From assembly GCA_018363915.1 (NCBI GenBank), contig JAGZMY010000024.1:1-12596 (forward strand): 12,596 bases of DNA, written 5' to 3'. Below are positions 5,999-12,596 of the stretch, piece after piece; the first letter of the stretch is position 1, and every line of letters begins with the position of its first letter. Below the pieces are notes generated by a model. The model saw only the letters and a list, made by a program, of their open reading frames with translations. It had not been told where the DNA came from and searched no databases. The translations under genes and the position numbers were made by a program. Origin of the DNA: Anaerococcus vaginalis. Lineage in GTDB: Bacteria > Bacillota > Clostridia > Tissierellales > Peptoniphilaceae.

Positions 5999-8527
5999 TT
6001 ATGACGCACATGAATCACAATCTTCTACTTCAAGTGATTTTCCTCTTACATAATATAGGGATTTTACTCCTGCTTCCCATGCTGTTAGGTAAATATTTAA
6101 AATTTGTCTCATTGTGTATTCTGTTGTTATATAAACATTTACTGATTGAGCTTGGTCGATGTGTCTTTGTCTTACTCCGCATGCTCTCATTGAAATATTT
6201 TGGTCAATATTGTAGGCATTTTCGTATAGCCAGAAAGTTTTTGTATTTAGTCCTGGGGCAACTCTTGGTACTATTGCTCCCTTTTTTTCTTCTAGGAAAT
6301 ATTTGTTCATTATTGGGTCAACTCCTGCTGATGTTCCTGAAATTATTGAGGTTGATCCTGTTGGAGCTACTGCCAATAAATATCCATTTCTAAGTCCATT
6401 TTCGTGAACATCTTTCTTTAAATTTTCCCATCTTTCGCTTTCATATCCTCTTTGTGTGAAATAATTACCATTATCCCAATCACTTCCTTCAAAACAAGAA
6501 TATGATCCTTTTTCTTTGGCGATTTCATTTGATGCCTTTATTGCATAATAATTTATATCTTCATAAACCTTGTCAACAAAATCAAGATGGGCGTCTTCTT
6601 CTGACCATTTTATATCATTTTTTACAAGCATGTGATGGTAACCGCTTGTTCCAAGGCCGATTGCCCTGTATTTTTTATTGGTTACTTTTGCATAAGGAGT
6701 TGGGTAATAATTTAAATCTATTACATTATCAAGGGCTCTTACTATTGTAGAAACAACTTCTTCTAGTTCTTTTTTGTCATTTACATCAATATTTCCAAGA
6801 GTTAGACTTGCAAGATTACATTCTACAAAATCTCCAGGTTTAGTTGTATTTACAATTACAGTTTCCCCATCAACAGTTTTAATCTCTTCGCTGACTGTCT
6901 CTGATGGGCTCATATTTTGGGCGATTTCTGTACAAAGATTTGAGGAATAGATAATTCCCTTGTGTTTGTTTGGATTTGCCCTGTTTACTGCATCTCTATT
7001 AAATACAAAAGGTGTTCCTGTTTCTGTCCATGATTTTATCAAAAGTCTAATCAAATCTTTTATGGCAATAACTCTTTTTGAAATTTCCTTGTCGTTTACA
7101 AGCTTTTTATAAAATTCTTCAAATTCTTCCCCGTAGGTATCTTCGATTGATTTGCCATATTTTACCAAAACTTCGTGAGGATCAAACATATACCAATCTC
7201 CACCAATATTATCCCTACATTCTTTCCAGAATAAATCTGGAACACAAACTGCTGGGAAAATATCGTGAGCCTTCATCCTATCATCGCCATTATTTGTTTT
7301 TAAAGATAAAAATTCTGGTATATCCTTGTGCCAAATATCCAAATAACAAGCAACTGCCCCTTGTCTTACTCCAAGTTGGTCAACAGCAACTGCTGTGTCA
7401 TTGGCAAGTTTTATCCATCTTATAACTCCACCTGCCACATTTCTAATTCCTCTAATATCAGAACCTTGGGCTCTAACTTTTCCAAAATAAAGTCCCATTC
7501 CACCACCGTGTTTTGAAACTTGGGCGAAGTTTGTAATTGAGCGGTAGATTCCTTTTAAAGTATCTGGAACTGTATCTATAAAACATGAAGAAAGTTGGTT
7601 AAAGGGCTTTCTTGCATTGGTCATTGTTGGAGTTGCCATAGTTGCCTTTAATTGTGATAAAATATCATATAATTTTTTGGCAAAAGAAACTTGATCTTTC
7701 TCTCCAATGGCAAGATGCATAGAAATTCCCATAAACATTTCTTGAACGCTTTCAATATATTCTCCCTCAAAAGTTTTAATCAAATATCTTTTTGCAACTA
7801 AGTCCAAACCAGAATAGGTAAATAATTTATTCCTATCTTCTTTTAAATATGATCCCAACTCCTCCAAGTCTTTATTTGTGTAGGATTCTAAAATATATGA
7901 TCCATAAAGACCGGCTGATGTTAGGTATTGAACTTTTGACCTAAAGTCAACAATTCCATATTTTTCTTCGCTAAGGCTAATTTTTAAATTAATCAAATGA
8001 ATCATAAACCTTGCAGCAATAAATTCCCAATCAGGAGCTTCCTTGCTTGTAAGCTCACTTGCAGCCTTGATAAGGGCGTTTAACAAGGCTTCCTTGGTCA
8101 TATTTTTCTTGGTGAAGGATTCAAATTTTAAATACAAAGACTCGATTGGATATCTTTGATTGTCATACTCATCATTAATATCTTTGATTATAGAAAGAGT
8201 ATATTCATCATCAATAAAAGCTTCAAAATCGGTTAGGACCTTCCTGTCCATATTGTGTTTTGCCCTATAAAGAATATAGGATTTAACTTCCTTATAGTAA
8301 TTATTTTCAATAAGCTCAAGCTCAACCAAATCTTGAATTTCTTCAACAGTAACTACATGGTCTTTTGGGTATCTTTCCTTGATTGTTTTTTCTATATTAA
8401 GAGAAATTCTATCCAAATTTTCATCGCTAATAACAGAATCAACAGACCTAAAAGATTTAAAGATTGCACGATTAATCTTTTCCCTTTCAAAGTCAACAAC
8501 TTGACCATCTCTTTTTTTAACTTCCAT
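5999..8527 (-). CDS. nrdA: Class Ia ribonucleoside-diphosphate reductase, alpha (catalytic) subunit
   Basis: NrdA reduces ribonucleoside diphosphates using a thiyl radical generated through NrdB. Numbering from ATG 8525-8527 gives 842 residues. An ATP cone spans roughly residues 2-90 (KKRDGQVVDFEREKI), implying allosteric on/off control by ATP/dATP. Active-site features are Cys315 (QLSSCF), Asn530-Leu-Cys532-Thr-Glu534 (SSNLCTEI), Cys570 (VECNLAS), the radical-transfer Tyr pair 825-826 (SLYYVRG), and the C-terminal redox pair CDSC (837, 840). A GTG two codons upstream (8533) keeps frame, but AGGGG lies directly against it and five bases from the ATG, so I prefer the ATG. Expression is probably NrdR-controlled, given two NrdR boxes overlapping and upstream of the ribosome binding site. 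Its partner nrdB lies downstream beyond the inserted abi gene. The terminator at 5941-5972 would end the nrdA transcript before nrdB. Confidence 0.97.
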   Translation of the reverse strand: MEVKKRDGQVVDFEREKINRAIFKSFRSVDSVISDENLDRISLNIEKTIKERYPKDHVVTVEEIQDLVELELIENNYYKEVKSYILYRAKHNMDRKVLTDFEAFIDDEYTLSIIKDINDEYDNQRYPIESLYLKFESFTKKNMTKEALLNALIKAASELTSKEAPDWEFIAARFMIHLINLKISLSEEKYGIVDFRSKVQYLTSAGLYGSYILESYTNKDLEELGSYLKEDRNKLFTYSGLDLVAKRYLIKTFEGEYIESVQEMFMGISMHLAIGEKDQVSFAKKLYDILSQLKATMATPTMTNARKPFNQLSSCFIDTVPDTLKGIYRSITNFAQVSKHGGGMGLYFGKVRAQGSDIRGIRNVAGGVIRWIKLANDTAVAVDQLGVRQGAVACYLDIWHKDIPEFLSLKTNNGDDRMKAHDIFPAVCVPDLFWKECRDNIGGDWYMFDPHEVLVKYGKSIEDTYGEEFEEFYKKLVNDKEISKRVIAIKDLIRLLIKSWTETGTPFVFNRDAVNRANPNKHKGIIYSSNLCTEIAQNMSPSETVSEEIKTVDGETVIVNTTKPGDFVECNLASLTLGNIDVNDKKELEEVVSTIVRALDNVIDLNYYPTPYAKVTNKKYRAIGLGTSGYHHMLVKNDIKWSEEDAHLDFVDKVYEDINYYAIKASNEIAKEKGSYSCFEGSDWDNGNYFTQRGYESERWENLKKDVHENGLRNGYLLAVAPTGSTSIISGTSAGVDPIMNKYFLEEKKGAIVPRVAPGLNTKTFWLYENAYNIDQNISMRACGVRQRHIDQAQSVNVYITTEYTMRQILNIYLTAWEAGVKSLYYVRGKSLEVEDCDSCAS

Positions 8528-8532
8528 ATCCA

Positions 8533-8548
8533 CCCCTAAATATTGTTA
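8533..8548 (-). promoter_or_regulatory. Second (proximal) NrdR box of nrdA
   Basis: The core CTAAATATTG (8536-8545) matches the NrdR core CwAtATaTwG at nine of ten positions. Its centre is 30 bp, about three helical turns, from that of the perfect box at 8563-8578, resembling the paired spacing typical of NrdR sites. It overlaps the AGGGG ribosome binding site of nrdA. Confidence 0.6.
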
Positions 8549-8562
8549 TTTTTATATTTAAT

Positions 8563-8578
8563 CCACTATATATAGTGG
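8563..8578 (-). promoter_or_regulatory. NrdR box upstream of nrdA
   Basis: ccactatatatagtgg is a perfect 16-bp palindrome agreeing with the NrdR consensus acaCwAtATaTwGtgt at 14 of 16 positions. It lies 36 bases upstream of the nrdA start codon and contains TATATA/TATAGT sequences that could serve as the -10. NrdR bound to dATP/ATP represses RNR genes from such sites. No nrdR gene is in the window. Confidence 0.85.
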
Positions 8579-8654
8579 TAATTCCGAAATTTCTACCTAA
8601 CAATCATATCACAAGATAGGAATTTTAAAAAGTATAAAGTACTTATAATTTTTT

Positions 8655-8698
8655 AAAAAACAATCCCTATAGATTTAATATAAAATCTTATAGGGATT
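8655..8698 (-). terminator. Intrinsic terminator of the ABC exporter gene
   Basis: aatccctatagattt (8662-8676) pairs with aaatct-t-atagggatt (8683-8698), a 15-bp stem with one bulged base and a six-base loop. Six Ts follow on the minus strand (8655-8660). It starts six bases beyond the exporter stop codon and isolates it from nrdA. Confidence 0.85.
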
Positions 8699-8703
8699 AT
8701 TTT

Positions 8704-10308
8704 TTAAAATTGATATATTTTTTTATTTTTTATTTTTAATTTTCTATTAAATGAATTTAACAAATTAGGATTTGTCGAATGGCTTACGCAAATAATTATT
8801 TTATTTTCTATCTCTTTAATTATTTGAGCTACTAAATTTTCATTATATGTATCAAGACCTGATGTTACTTCATCAATAATAATCATAGACTTATCTGAAT
8901 AAATAGCTCTAGCAAGATCTATCCTCTTTTTTTCTCCTCCCGAAAGCGTTGTTTTATCTATATTATAATTGAGATTTCTGTTTTTTATTAAATAGTTTAG
9001 ACCTACCATATCTAAAATTTTTAAGCATTTATCATAATTTTTGTTCTCATCAAACAAAGTTATATTATCTATTATTGATCCAGTAAAAATAATTGTATCT
9101 TGAGGGATGAAATATATATTTTCATAATAAGATTTTTTATTCAATTGAGATAGGGCATATCCATTTATAAATATTTTCTTATTCTCATTTGCGAAAATTC
9201 CTAAAATCAAATTTAGAAAACTAGATTTTCCACTTCCACTATCTCCTAATATAAGATATTTATTACCAGATTTGATTTCCAAATTTATATTTTTTATTAT
9301 GCAATTATTCGCAAATTTCAGATCAATATTATCAATTATTAACTTGTCAATTTTTCCTATCTCTATAGTTGCTTTATCTATATTAGTTTCTTCTAAATAT
9401 TCTAAATATTTATCAAAAATTTTTTTAGATGAAATAATTCCACTATATGAATCTGCAATTGACTGAATAGGACCTGCTATTGTTATCATAAGTGTTGTCA
9501 TAGCAATTAGCGATGGTAAATCTATCAAATTTTTATATACAAAAAATCCGCCGATTATCCAAGTCCCTGAATATAATATATTTCCCAAACCATAACTTAT
9601 GGCAAATGTTTTTGCCAATGATGATTCGAAAATAATAGATTTATCTTTCAAAACATCTGCTAATTCGCCTAGTTTATTATTAAAATATGAGCCTAGCTTA
9701 GATATTTTTATAAATAAAATATTTTCTGAAAATTCATCAAAATTTTCAAGATAAGCGCTCTTAGAATCAAGTTCTTCTTCCTTTTTATTGGATAAAATTT
9801 TTCTAGAAATAAAAGGTGATAAAAATGGTATAAATGAGAATAATAGCATTATAAAAGTTAAAGTTCCTTGTATATAAATAGCTGATAAAAGAGATATAAA
9901 AAACATAAATATATACAATAATGAAGATAAAATGCCATTAAAATAATTATTTATAGCTTCAAGATCATTAATCATCTTGTTTTTAAAATCTTTTTTGTAA
10001 TCCAAATTAAGATATGATATATCTTCCCTATCAATTTTTATAATCAAATCCTCCCTAAGTTTTTTAATTATATTATTTACAATTTTAGATTTAAATTTTC
10101 TAGGAAAATAATCAAACATAGCTTCAATAGTTAAATATGGAATTGCTATAAAACCCAAAAAAATAAGTTTTTTAAATTCCTTAGCTACAGCAAAAAAAGT
10201 TAATTTTTGATACAAAAAAGCAGTACCTGCACTTAAAATTGCCGCAAAAAAACAAATAATAATATACATAATTAAATTTTTTTTATTTTCTAATAAATAT
10301 TTTCTCAT
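8704..10308 (-). CDS. ABC transporter, fused permease and ATPase (peptide-exporter type)
   Basis: This 534-residue half-transporter has about six membrane segments (near 13-35, 46-62, 126-147, 149-168, 240-262 and 268-285) followed by an ATPase domain. The motifs are intact: Walker A GDSGSGKS (355-362), Q-loop Gln403 (IPQD), signature LSGGE (455-459), Walker B MIIIDE with Asp479 and Glu480, D-loop SGLD, and H-loop His510. It should act as a homodimer exporting a substrate across the membrane. There is no N-terminal C39 peptidase, so it would not cleave a double-Gly leader. Just upstream on the same strand, 12 bases away, is the end of a Cys-rich frame resembling a radical SAM maturase tail, pointing to export of a modified peptide. 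No precursor peptide gene survives, and no convincing promoter or ribosome binding site precedes the ATG, so it may now be poorly expressed. Confidence 0.9.
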   Translation of the reverse strand: MRKYLLENKKNLIMYIIICFFAAILSAGTAFLYQKLTFFAVAKEFKKLIFLGFIAIPYLTIEAMFDYFPRKFKSKIVNNIIKKLREDLIIKIDREDISYLNLDYKKDFKNKMINDLEAINNYFNGILSSLLYIFMFFISLLSAIYIQGTLTFIMLLFSFIPFLSPFISRKILSNKKEEELDSKSAYLENFDEFSENILFIKISKLGSYFNNKLGELADVLKDKSIIFESSLAKTFAISYGLGNILYSGTWIIGGFFVYKNLIDLPSLIAMTTLMITIAGPIQSIADSYSGIISSKKIFDKYLEYLEETNIDKATIEIGKIDKLIIDNIDLKFANNCIIKNINLEIKSGNKYLILGDSGSGKSSFLNLILGIFANENKKIFINGYALSQLNKKSYYENIYFIPQDTIIFTGSIIDNITLFDENKNYDKCLKILDMVGLNYLIKNRNLNYNIDKTTLSGGEKKRIDLARAIYSDKSMIIIDEVTSGLDTYNENLVAQIIKEIENKIIICVSHSTNPNLLNSFNRKLKIKNKKIYQF

Positions 10309-10320
10309 AATATCACATAT

Positions 10321-10542
10321 CTAAAAAGAATTTAGAATTACCCTTTCTAACTTTTTAACATATTCTTTAATATAGTAATTAAAATCATAAGCATTGTTTG
10401 TACTACATTTGTAATTATTGCAATATATTAATTCTCTACAAAAACCATAATCATTACAGTTTTTGCATCCAAAATTTTCTTTTGAGTTCTTATTAATGTT
10501 AAAAATTTCGAAAAAATATGGTTTAAAATAGACTAAGCTATT
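10321..10542 (-). pseudogene. 3' remnant of a radical SAM (SPASM-like) peptide maturase gene
   Basis: An open frame of 73 codons ends at TAG (10321-10323) but begins at a stop inside the neighbouring terminator and has no ATG, GTG or TTG start with a ribosome binding site. Its translation carries five cysteines spaced C-x2-C-x5-C-x5-C-x4-C, in GCKNC, GFCRELIYC and NNYKC, then a helical tail KEYVKKLERVILNSF. That spacing resembles the auxiliary iron-sulfur cluster domain at the C-terminus of SPASM radical SAM maturases, which modify ribosomally made peptides. The ABC exporter follows after 12 bases, as in many RiPP operons. The catalytic CxxxCxxC half is missing, apparently deleted up to the RDD gene terminator. 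The alternative is a small Cys-rich protein using an unusual start codon. The family assignment rests on cysteine spacing and context only. Confidence 0.5.
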
Positions 10543-10551
10543 TTAAACCAT
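10518..10551. terminator. Terminator after the RDD gene, bidirectional
   Basis: A perfect 14-bp stem, atggtttaaaatag (10518-10531) and ctattttaaaccat (10538-10551), has a six-base loop. On the minus strand six Ts follow (10511-10516); on the plus strand there are seven Ts (10551-10557). It lies directly beyond the RDD stop codon and ends the sppA-RDD operon. Confidence 0.9.
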
Positions 10552-10555
10552 TTTT

Positions 10556-11050
10556 TTAATTTTCAAAAAGATAATCTACCACATCATCTTTTATAACAAC
10601 CGTATCAACTAACATATCTGCCAAAGATTGTTTGTTTGGGCTAAATCCTATAATTAGGTACAAAATTTTTATAAAATTTTGAATATATCTTGCGAAAACT
10701 TCTCTTACCAAACAATCAAAAAAACTAAGTTTTTCATCATTTAAAGAAATAACCCTAATTCCCATCGCCATTTTTCCTAAAGTTTGACCGTTGTTCAAAT
10801 AAGTTAAGATGAAAAAATATAACAAACAAATTCCTGTTTCAATCAAAGGATTTATTTCTATATTCATAATTGTTAAATCCGTTTTTATTTGAAAAATTTT
10901 CATAATAATATTTGAAAAAGAATAGGCAACTATAGAGTCTATTGTAAAAGCCACAAGTCTTAGGAAAAAACCAGCATAGGCAAATTGAGGTATGGATATT
11001 GTCTTTTGTGCATTCAAAGAGTTGTTTTCAATTGTTTCCATATTTTCCAT
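10556..11050 (-). CDS. RDD-family membrane protein
   Basis: This 164-residue integral membrane protein fits the RDD family, named for conserved Arg and Asp residues. Arg31 and Asp38 lie in the first membrane segment (FFLRLVAFTIDSIV), followed by the typical NGQTLGKMAMGIRV block (87-100) and a C-terminal KQSLADMLVDTVVI block with Asp145 and Asp149. Three membrane segments are apparent, near 26-50, 66-85 and 115-135. RDD proteins are poorly characterised; some have been linked to ion transport. ATG 11048-11050 follows TAGGTGA, in which the TAG is also the sppA stop codon. The eight-base gap indicates co-transcription with sppA and possibly coupled translation. A link to membrane-protein quality control is only inferred from this pairing. 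Confidence 0.85.
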   Translation of the reverse strand: MENMETIENNSLNAQKTISIPQFAYAGFFLRLVAFTIDSIVAYSFSNIIMKIFQIKTDLTIMNIEINPLIETGICLLYFFILTYLNNGQTLGKMAMGIRVISLNDEKLSFFDCLVREVFARYIQNFIKILYLIIGFSPNKQSLADMLVDTVVIKDDVVDYLFEN

Positions 11051-11058
11051 AATTTCAC

Positions 11059-12060
11059 CTATTTCCCATAATAATACATTGGTAGTGGAGATTCTTTTTC
11101 CATTAATTCTTTCAAAACTGAAAGATCAGATGAAGAATTTTTTTCTACTAAATTTTGAGCTTTTGAAAATAATTTTTTTAATGAATAATCACTTCCTTCA
11201 TATTCAAAAACTTCAGGATTATTTAATTTATAATCTTTTTTCATATCTTCAATTGCATCATCAAGATTTCCGATTTTATCTACAAGACCATTATTTTTAG
11301 CTTGAGCTCCATCATAAACCCTACCGTCTGCAAGTTTTCTAACTTCATCTTCTTTCATAGATCTACCTTGAGAAACAATTTTTATAAACCTATCAAATGA
11401 CGAATTTATAAGGTCTTGGAAATATTTTTTTTGCTCATCTGTCATATCTTTTCCAAGAGAGCCTGCATCTTTCATCTTTCCTGTTGTAATATTTTGTTCT
11501 TTAATTCCATATTTTTCAAACAAACCTTGGAAAGATTTTGATGACATAATTACACCAATTGAACCTGTAAGTGTTTCATTTGAAGCATAAATTTTATCAG
11601 TTGGGGCAGAAATATAATATCCTCCGCTTGCTGCCATGGTCTTCATAACTGTAAATACAGGGATTTTTTTCTCAGTTTGAATTTCTTTTATCTTGTTTGC
11701 AATTTGTTCAGAATTATAAACAGCTCCACCTGGAGAATTTACTTGCATAATTACGCCCTTAACAGAATCATCCTTGTATATATCATCAAGTTGTTCCATA
11801 AAAGAATCATAAACTTCTCCATCTCCGATTGCTCCCTCATAAGAAATAAGAGCAATTTTATTTTTCTTATCCCCATCTTCTACAATATTTTTATTTGCAG
11901 TAGCTGAAAAAGGATTAAATTGATTTAAATATTCATTTTTCAATTTATCTGCCTGTTTTTCAGATATTTTATCGCTCCTATTTGATACAATAGAAGATGC
12001 TACAAACAAAAGTAGAGCAATAGCCACAGCTATCCATCTTTTGCCATTGTTTTTTTTCAT
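11059..12060 (-). CDS. sppA: Signal peptide peptidase SppA, family S49 serine protease
   Basis: SppA is a membrane-anchored protease that degrades signal peptides released after secretion. The protein is 333 residues, the short single-domain form typical of Gram-positive bacteria. It has an N-terminal anchor at about 9-26 after KKNNGKR. The S49 domain starts at IALISYEGAIG (69-79), with QVNSPGGAV at 106-114 shaping the active site. The catalytic Ser145 is in MAASGGYYIS and Lys197 in GKMKDAG. The 52-residue Ser-Lys spacing equals that of the B. subtilis dyad (Ser147, Lys199). GSIGV (166-170) is also conserved. ATG 12058-12060 follows AAAGGAG. It is first gene of an operon with the RDD gene and has its own promoter at 12094-12122. 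Confidence 0.95.
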   Translation of the reverse strand: MKKNNGKRWIAVAIALLLFVASSIVSNRSDKISEKQADKLKNEYLNQFNPFSATANKNIVEDGDKKNKIALISYEGAIGDGEVYDSFMEQLDDIYKDDSVKGVIMQVNSPGGAVYNSEQIANKIKEIQTEKKIPVFTVMKTMAASGGYYISAPTDKIYASNETLTGSIGVIMSSKSFQGLFEKYGIKEQNITTGKMKDAGSLGKDMTDEQKKYFQDLINSSFDRFIKIVSQGRSMKEDEVRKLADGRVYDGAQAKNNGLVDKIGNLDDAIEDMKKDYKLNNPEVFEYEGSDYSLKKLFSKAQNLVEKNSSSDLSVLKELMEKESPLPMYYYGK

Positions 12061-12093
12061 ATTAACTCCTTTAATTTTATATTTTATAATAAC

Positions 12094-12122
12094 ACTATAT
12101 TATTCTAAATTTAAAGAATCAA
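12094..12122 (-). promoter_or_regulatory. Promoter of sppA-RDD operon
   Basis: On the minus strand, TTGATT (12117-12122) and TATAGT (12094-12099) are separated by 17 bp, putting the start near 12087, about 27 bases before the sppA ATG. It is back to back with a plus-strand promoter at 12140-12167. Confidence 0.55.
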
Positions 12123-12139
12123 GGATAAGAAAATAAGTT

Positions 12140-12167
12140 TTGATTTTTTTTAACAATTGAGTACAAT
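12140..12167 (+). promoter_or_regulatory. Promoter of plus-strand small RNA candidate
   Basis: TTGATT (12140-12145) and TACAAT (12162-12167) have a 16-bp spacer. A second possibility, TTGACA (12189-12194) with TATAGT (12214-12219), has a long 19-bp spacer and would start a shorter RNA inside the first hairpin, so I prefer the upstream pair. Confidence 0.45.
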
Positions 12168-12173
12168 GAAAAG

Positions 12174-12286
12174 GCAAGACAATTATCGTTGACACTAAGA
12201 GAAATTGTTTTTGTATAGTCTCTTAATTGAGACTATTTACATAAAGGATTTTTACCAAAAATCAAAAGGTAAAAGTCCATTTTTTT
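12174..12286 (+). ncRNA. Candidate structured small RNA with intrinsic terminator
   Basis: The predicted ~113-nt transcript folds into three elements. These are a 6-bp stem acaatt (12179-12184) with aattgt (12203-12208); an 8-bp stem atagtctc (12215-12222) with gagactat (12229-12236) and a six-base loop; and an 11-bp terminator stem ggatttttacc (12246-12256) with ggtaaaagtcc (12268-12278), one G-T pair, followed by seven Ts (12280-12286). No protein gene on this strand lies upstream to own the terminator and none with a ribosome binding site follows it, so an independent small RNA is the simplest reading. I do not recognise the family. Confidence 0.45.
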
Positions 12287-12349
12287 GTATGTTTTTAAAA
12301 CTTATTAATTTTTTGTTTAAAATAATTTTTATTTCAAAGAAATTTTTGC

Positions 12350-12411
12350 AAAAAAAATCCTGCCCTAAGGCAAGATTCAGACTGTTGATAAAGTATACAA
12401 ATCCTCATGCT
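12350..12411 (-). ncRNA. Candidate short minus-strand RNA ending in a terminator
   Basis: On the minus strand, TTGAAA (12442-12447) and TATGAT (12418-12423), with an 18-bp spacer, precede a hairpin aatcttgcc-ttag-ggcaggatt (12356-12377) with a run of Ts (12349-12355). The hairpin is a good intrinsic terminator. The promoter match is modest, so the RNA could instead be the 3' end of a longer transcript entering from the right, although no coding frame is visible between 12378 and 12596. Confidence 0.35.
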
Positions 12412-12559
12412 AAGAATATCATACGGAAAAAATTGATTTGATTTCAAATTTTAAAATTCGTCAAAAAAACGCACTCTAAAATTTAAAACAATGATATTTT
12501 TTTAAATAAATTAACTTCAATTAAATTTTAATTCTTCGTTTTATTCCGAGGGATAAATA

Positions 12560-12588
12560 TTAAAATCGTGCCACTGGCACAATTTTAA
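12560..12588. terminator. Hairpin at right edge, possible bidirectional terminator
   Basis: ttaaaat-c-gtgcc (12560-12572) pairs with ggcac-a-attttaa (12576-12588) across a three-base loop with one C/A mismatch. The GC-rich core stands out in very AT-rich DNA. It may terminate a gene lying beyond the right edge; neither side has a long uninterrupted T-run, so the call is tentative. Confidence 0.4.
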
Positions 12589-12596
12589 GCTATTTA

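Noticed and set aside
8528..8533. GTG at 8533 as the nrdA start
   Set aside because: It directly abuts the AGGGG ribosome binding site, leaving no spacing, whereas ATG 8527 is five bases away.
5920..8539. Plus-strand frames across nrdA and similar frames across the flavoprotein, nrdB and sppA genes
   Set aside because: They are hydrophobic Leu/Phe-rich shadows of clear minus-strand genes and lack ribosome binding sites.
12205..12441. A 78-codon plus-strand frame as a gene
   Set aside because: It starts from a non-ATG codon with no ribosome binding site, crosses two terminator hairpins, and has a composition expected of AT-rich noncoding DNA.

Overview
The window looks like chromosome of a very AT-rich, low-GC Gram-positive anaerobe. 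The protein flavour (class Ia NrdAB with an ATP cone, S49 protease, multi-FMN surface protein, AAAGGAG ribosome binding sites) points to the Clostridia/Tissierellia, perhaps an Anaerococcus or Peptoniphilus relative. That placement is an inference. Almost every gene is on the minus strand; the exception is one defence-type gene on the plus strand.

Layout, left to right. (1) 1-2859, minus: the first 953 codons of a large secreted or membrane-anchored protein that runs off the left edge. It carries four tandem FMN-binding domains plus a fifth, longer one, each with a D-x-V-[ST]-G-A-T flavinylation motif, then an apparent beta-rich and Glu/Lys-rich surface region. (2) 2860-3710: a long gene-free stretch holding a 540-nt leader with hairpins and a promoter whose start region is covered by a near-consensus Fur box, so the flavoprotein is probably iron-repressed. 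(3) 3711-8580: the class Ia ribonucleotide reductase genes nrdB and nrdA, both on the minus strand, separated by a plus-strand Abi_2/AbiF-type HEPN gene. That gene has its own promoter and a ~40-nt hairpin RNA ending in a T-run just before the start codon. nrdA has a perfect NrdR box and a second good one over its ribosome binding site. (4) 8660-10542: an ABC exporter half-transporter, preceded by only the 3' end of a Cys-rich reading frame resembling the C-terminal SPASM-like domain of a radical SAM peptide maturase. This looks like the wreck of a RiPP operon. (5) 10556-12060: a two-gene operon, sppA (S49 signal peptide peptidase) and an RDD-family membrane protein. (6) 12061-12596: no protein gene; two converging small-RNA candidates, each with promoter-like boxes and an intrinsic terminator, and a strong hairpin at the right edge.

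How parts work together. NrdA and NrdB form one enzyme but are now transcribed from separate promoters, because the AbiF cassette and its bidirectional terminator sit between them. The flavoprotein would need an ApbE flavin transferase and a membrane electron donor, neither of which is in the window. The most interesting items are the Fur-controlled five-site flavoprotein, the AbiF/small-RNA cassette inside the nrd locus, the decayed radical SAM/ABC locus, and the plus-strand structured RNA candidate near 12174-12286.
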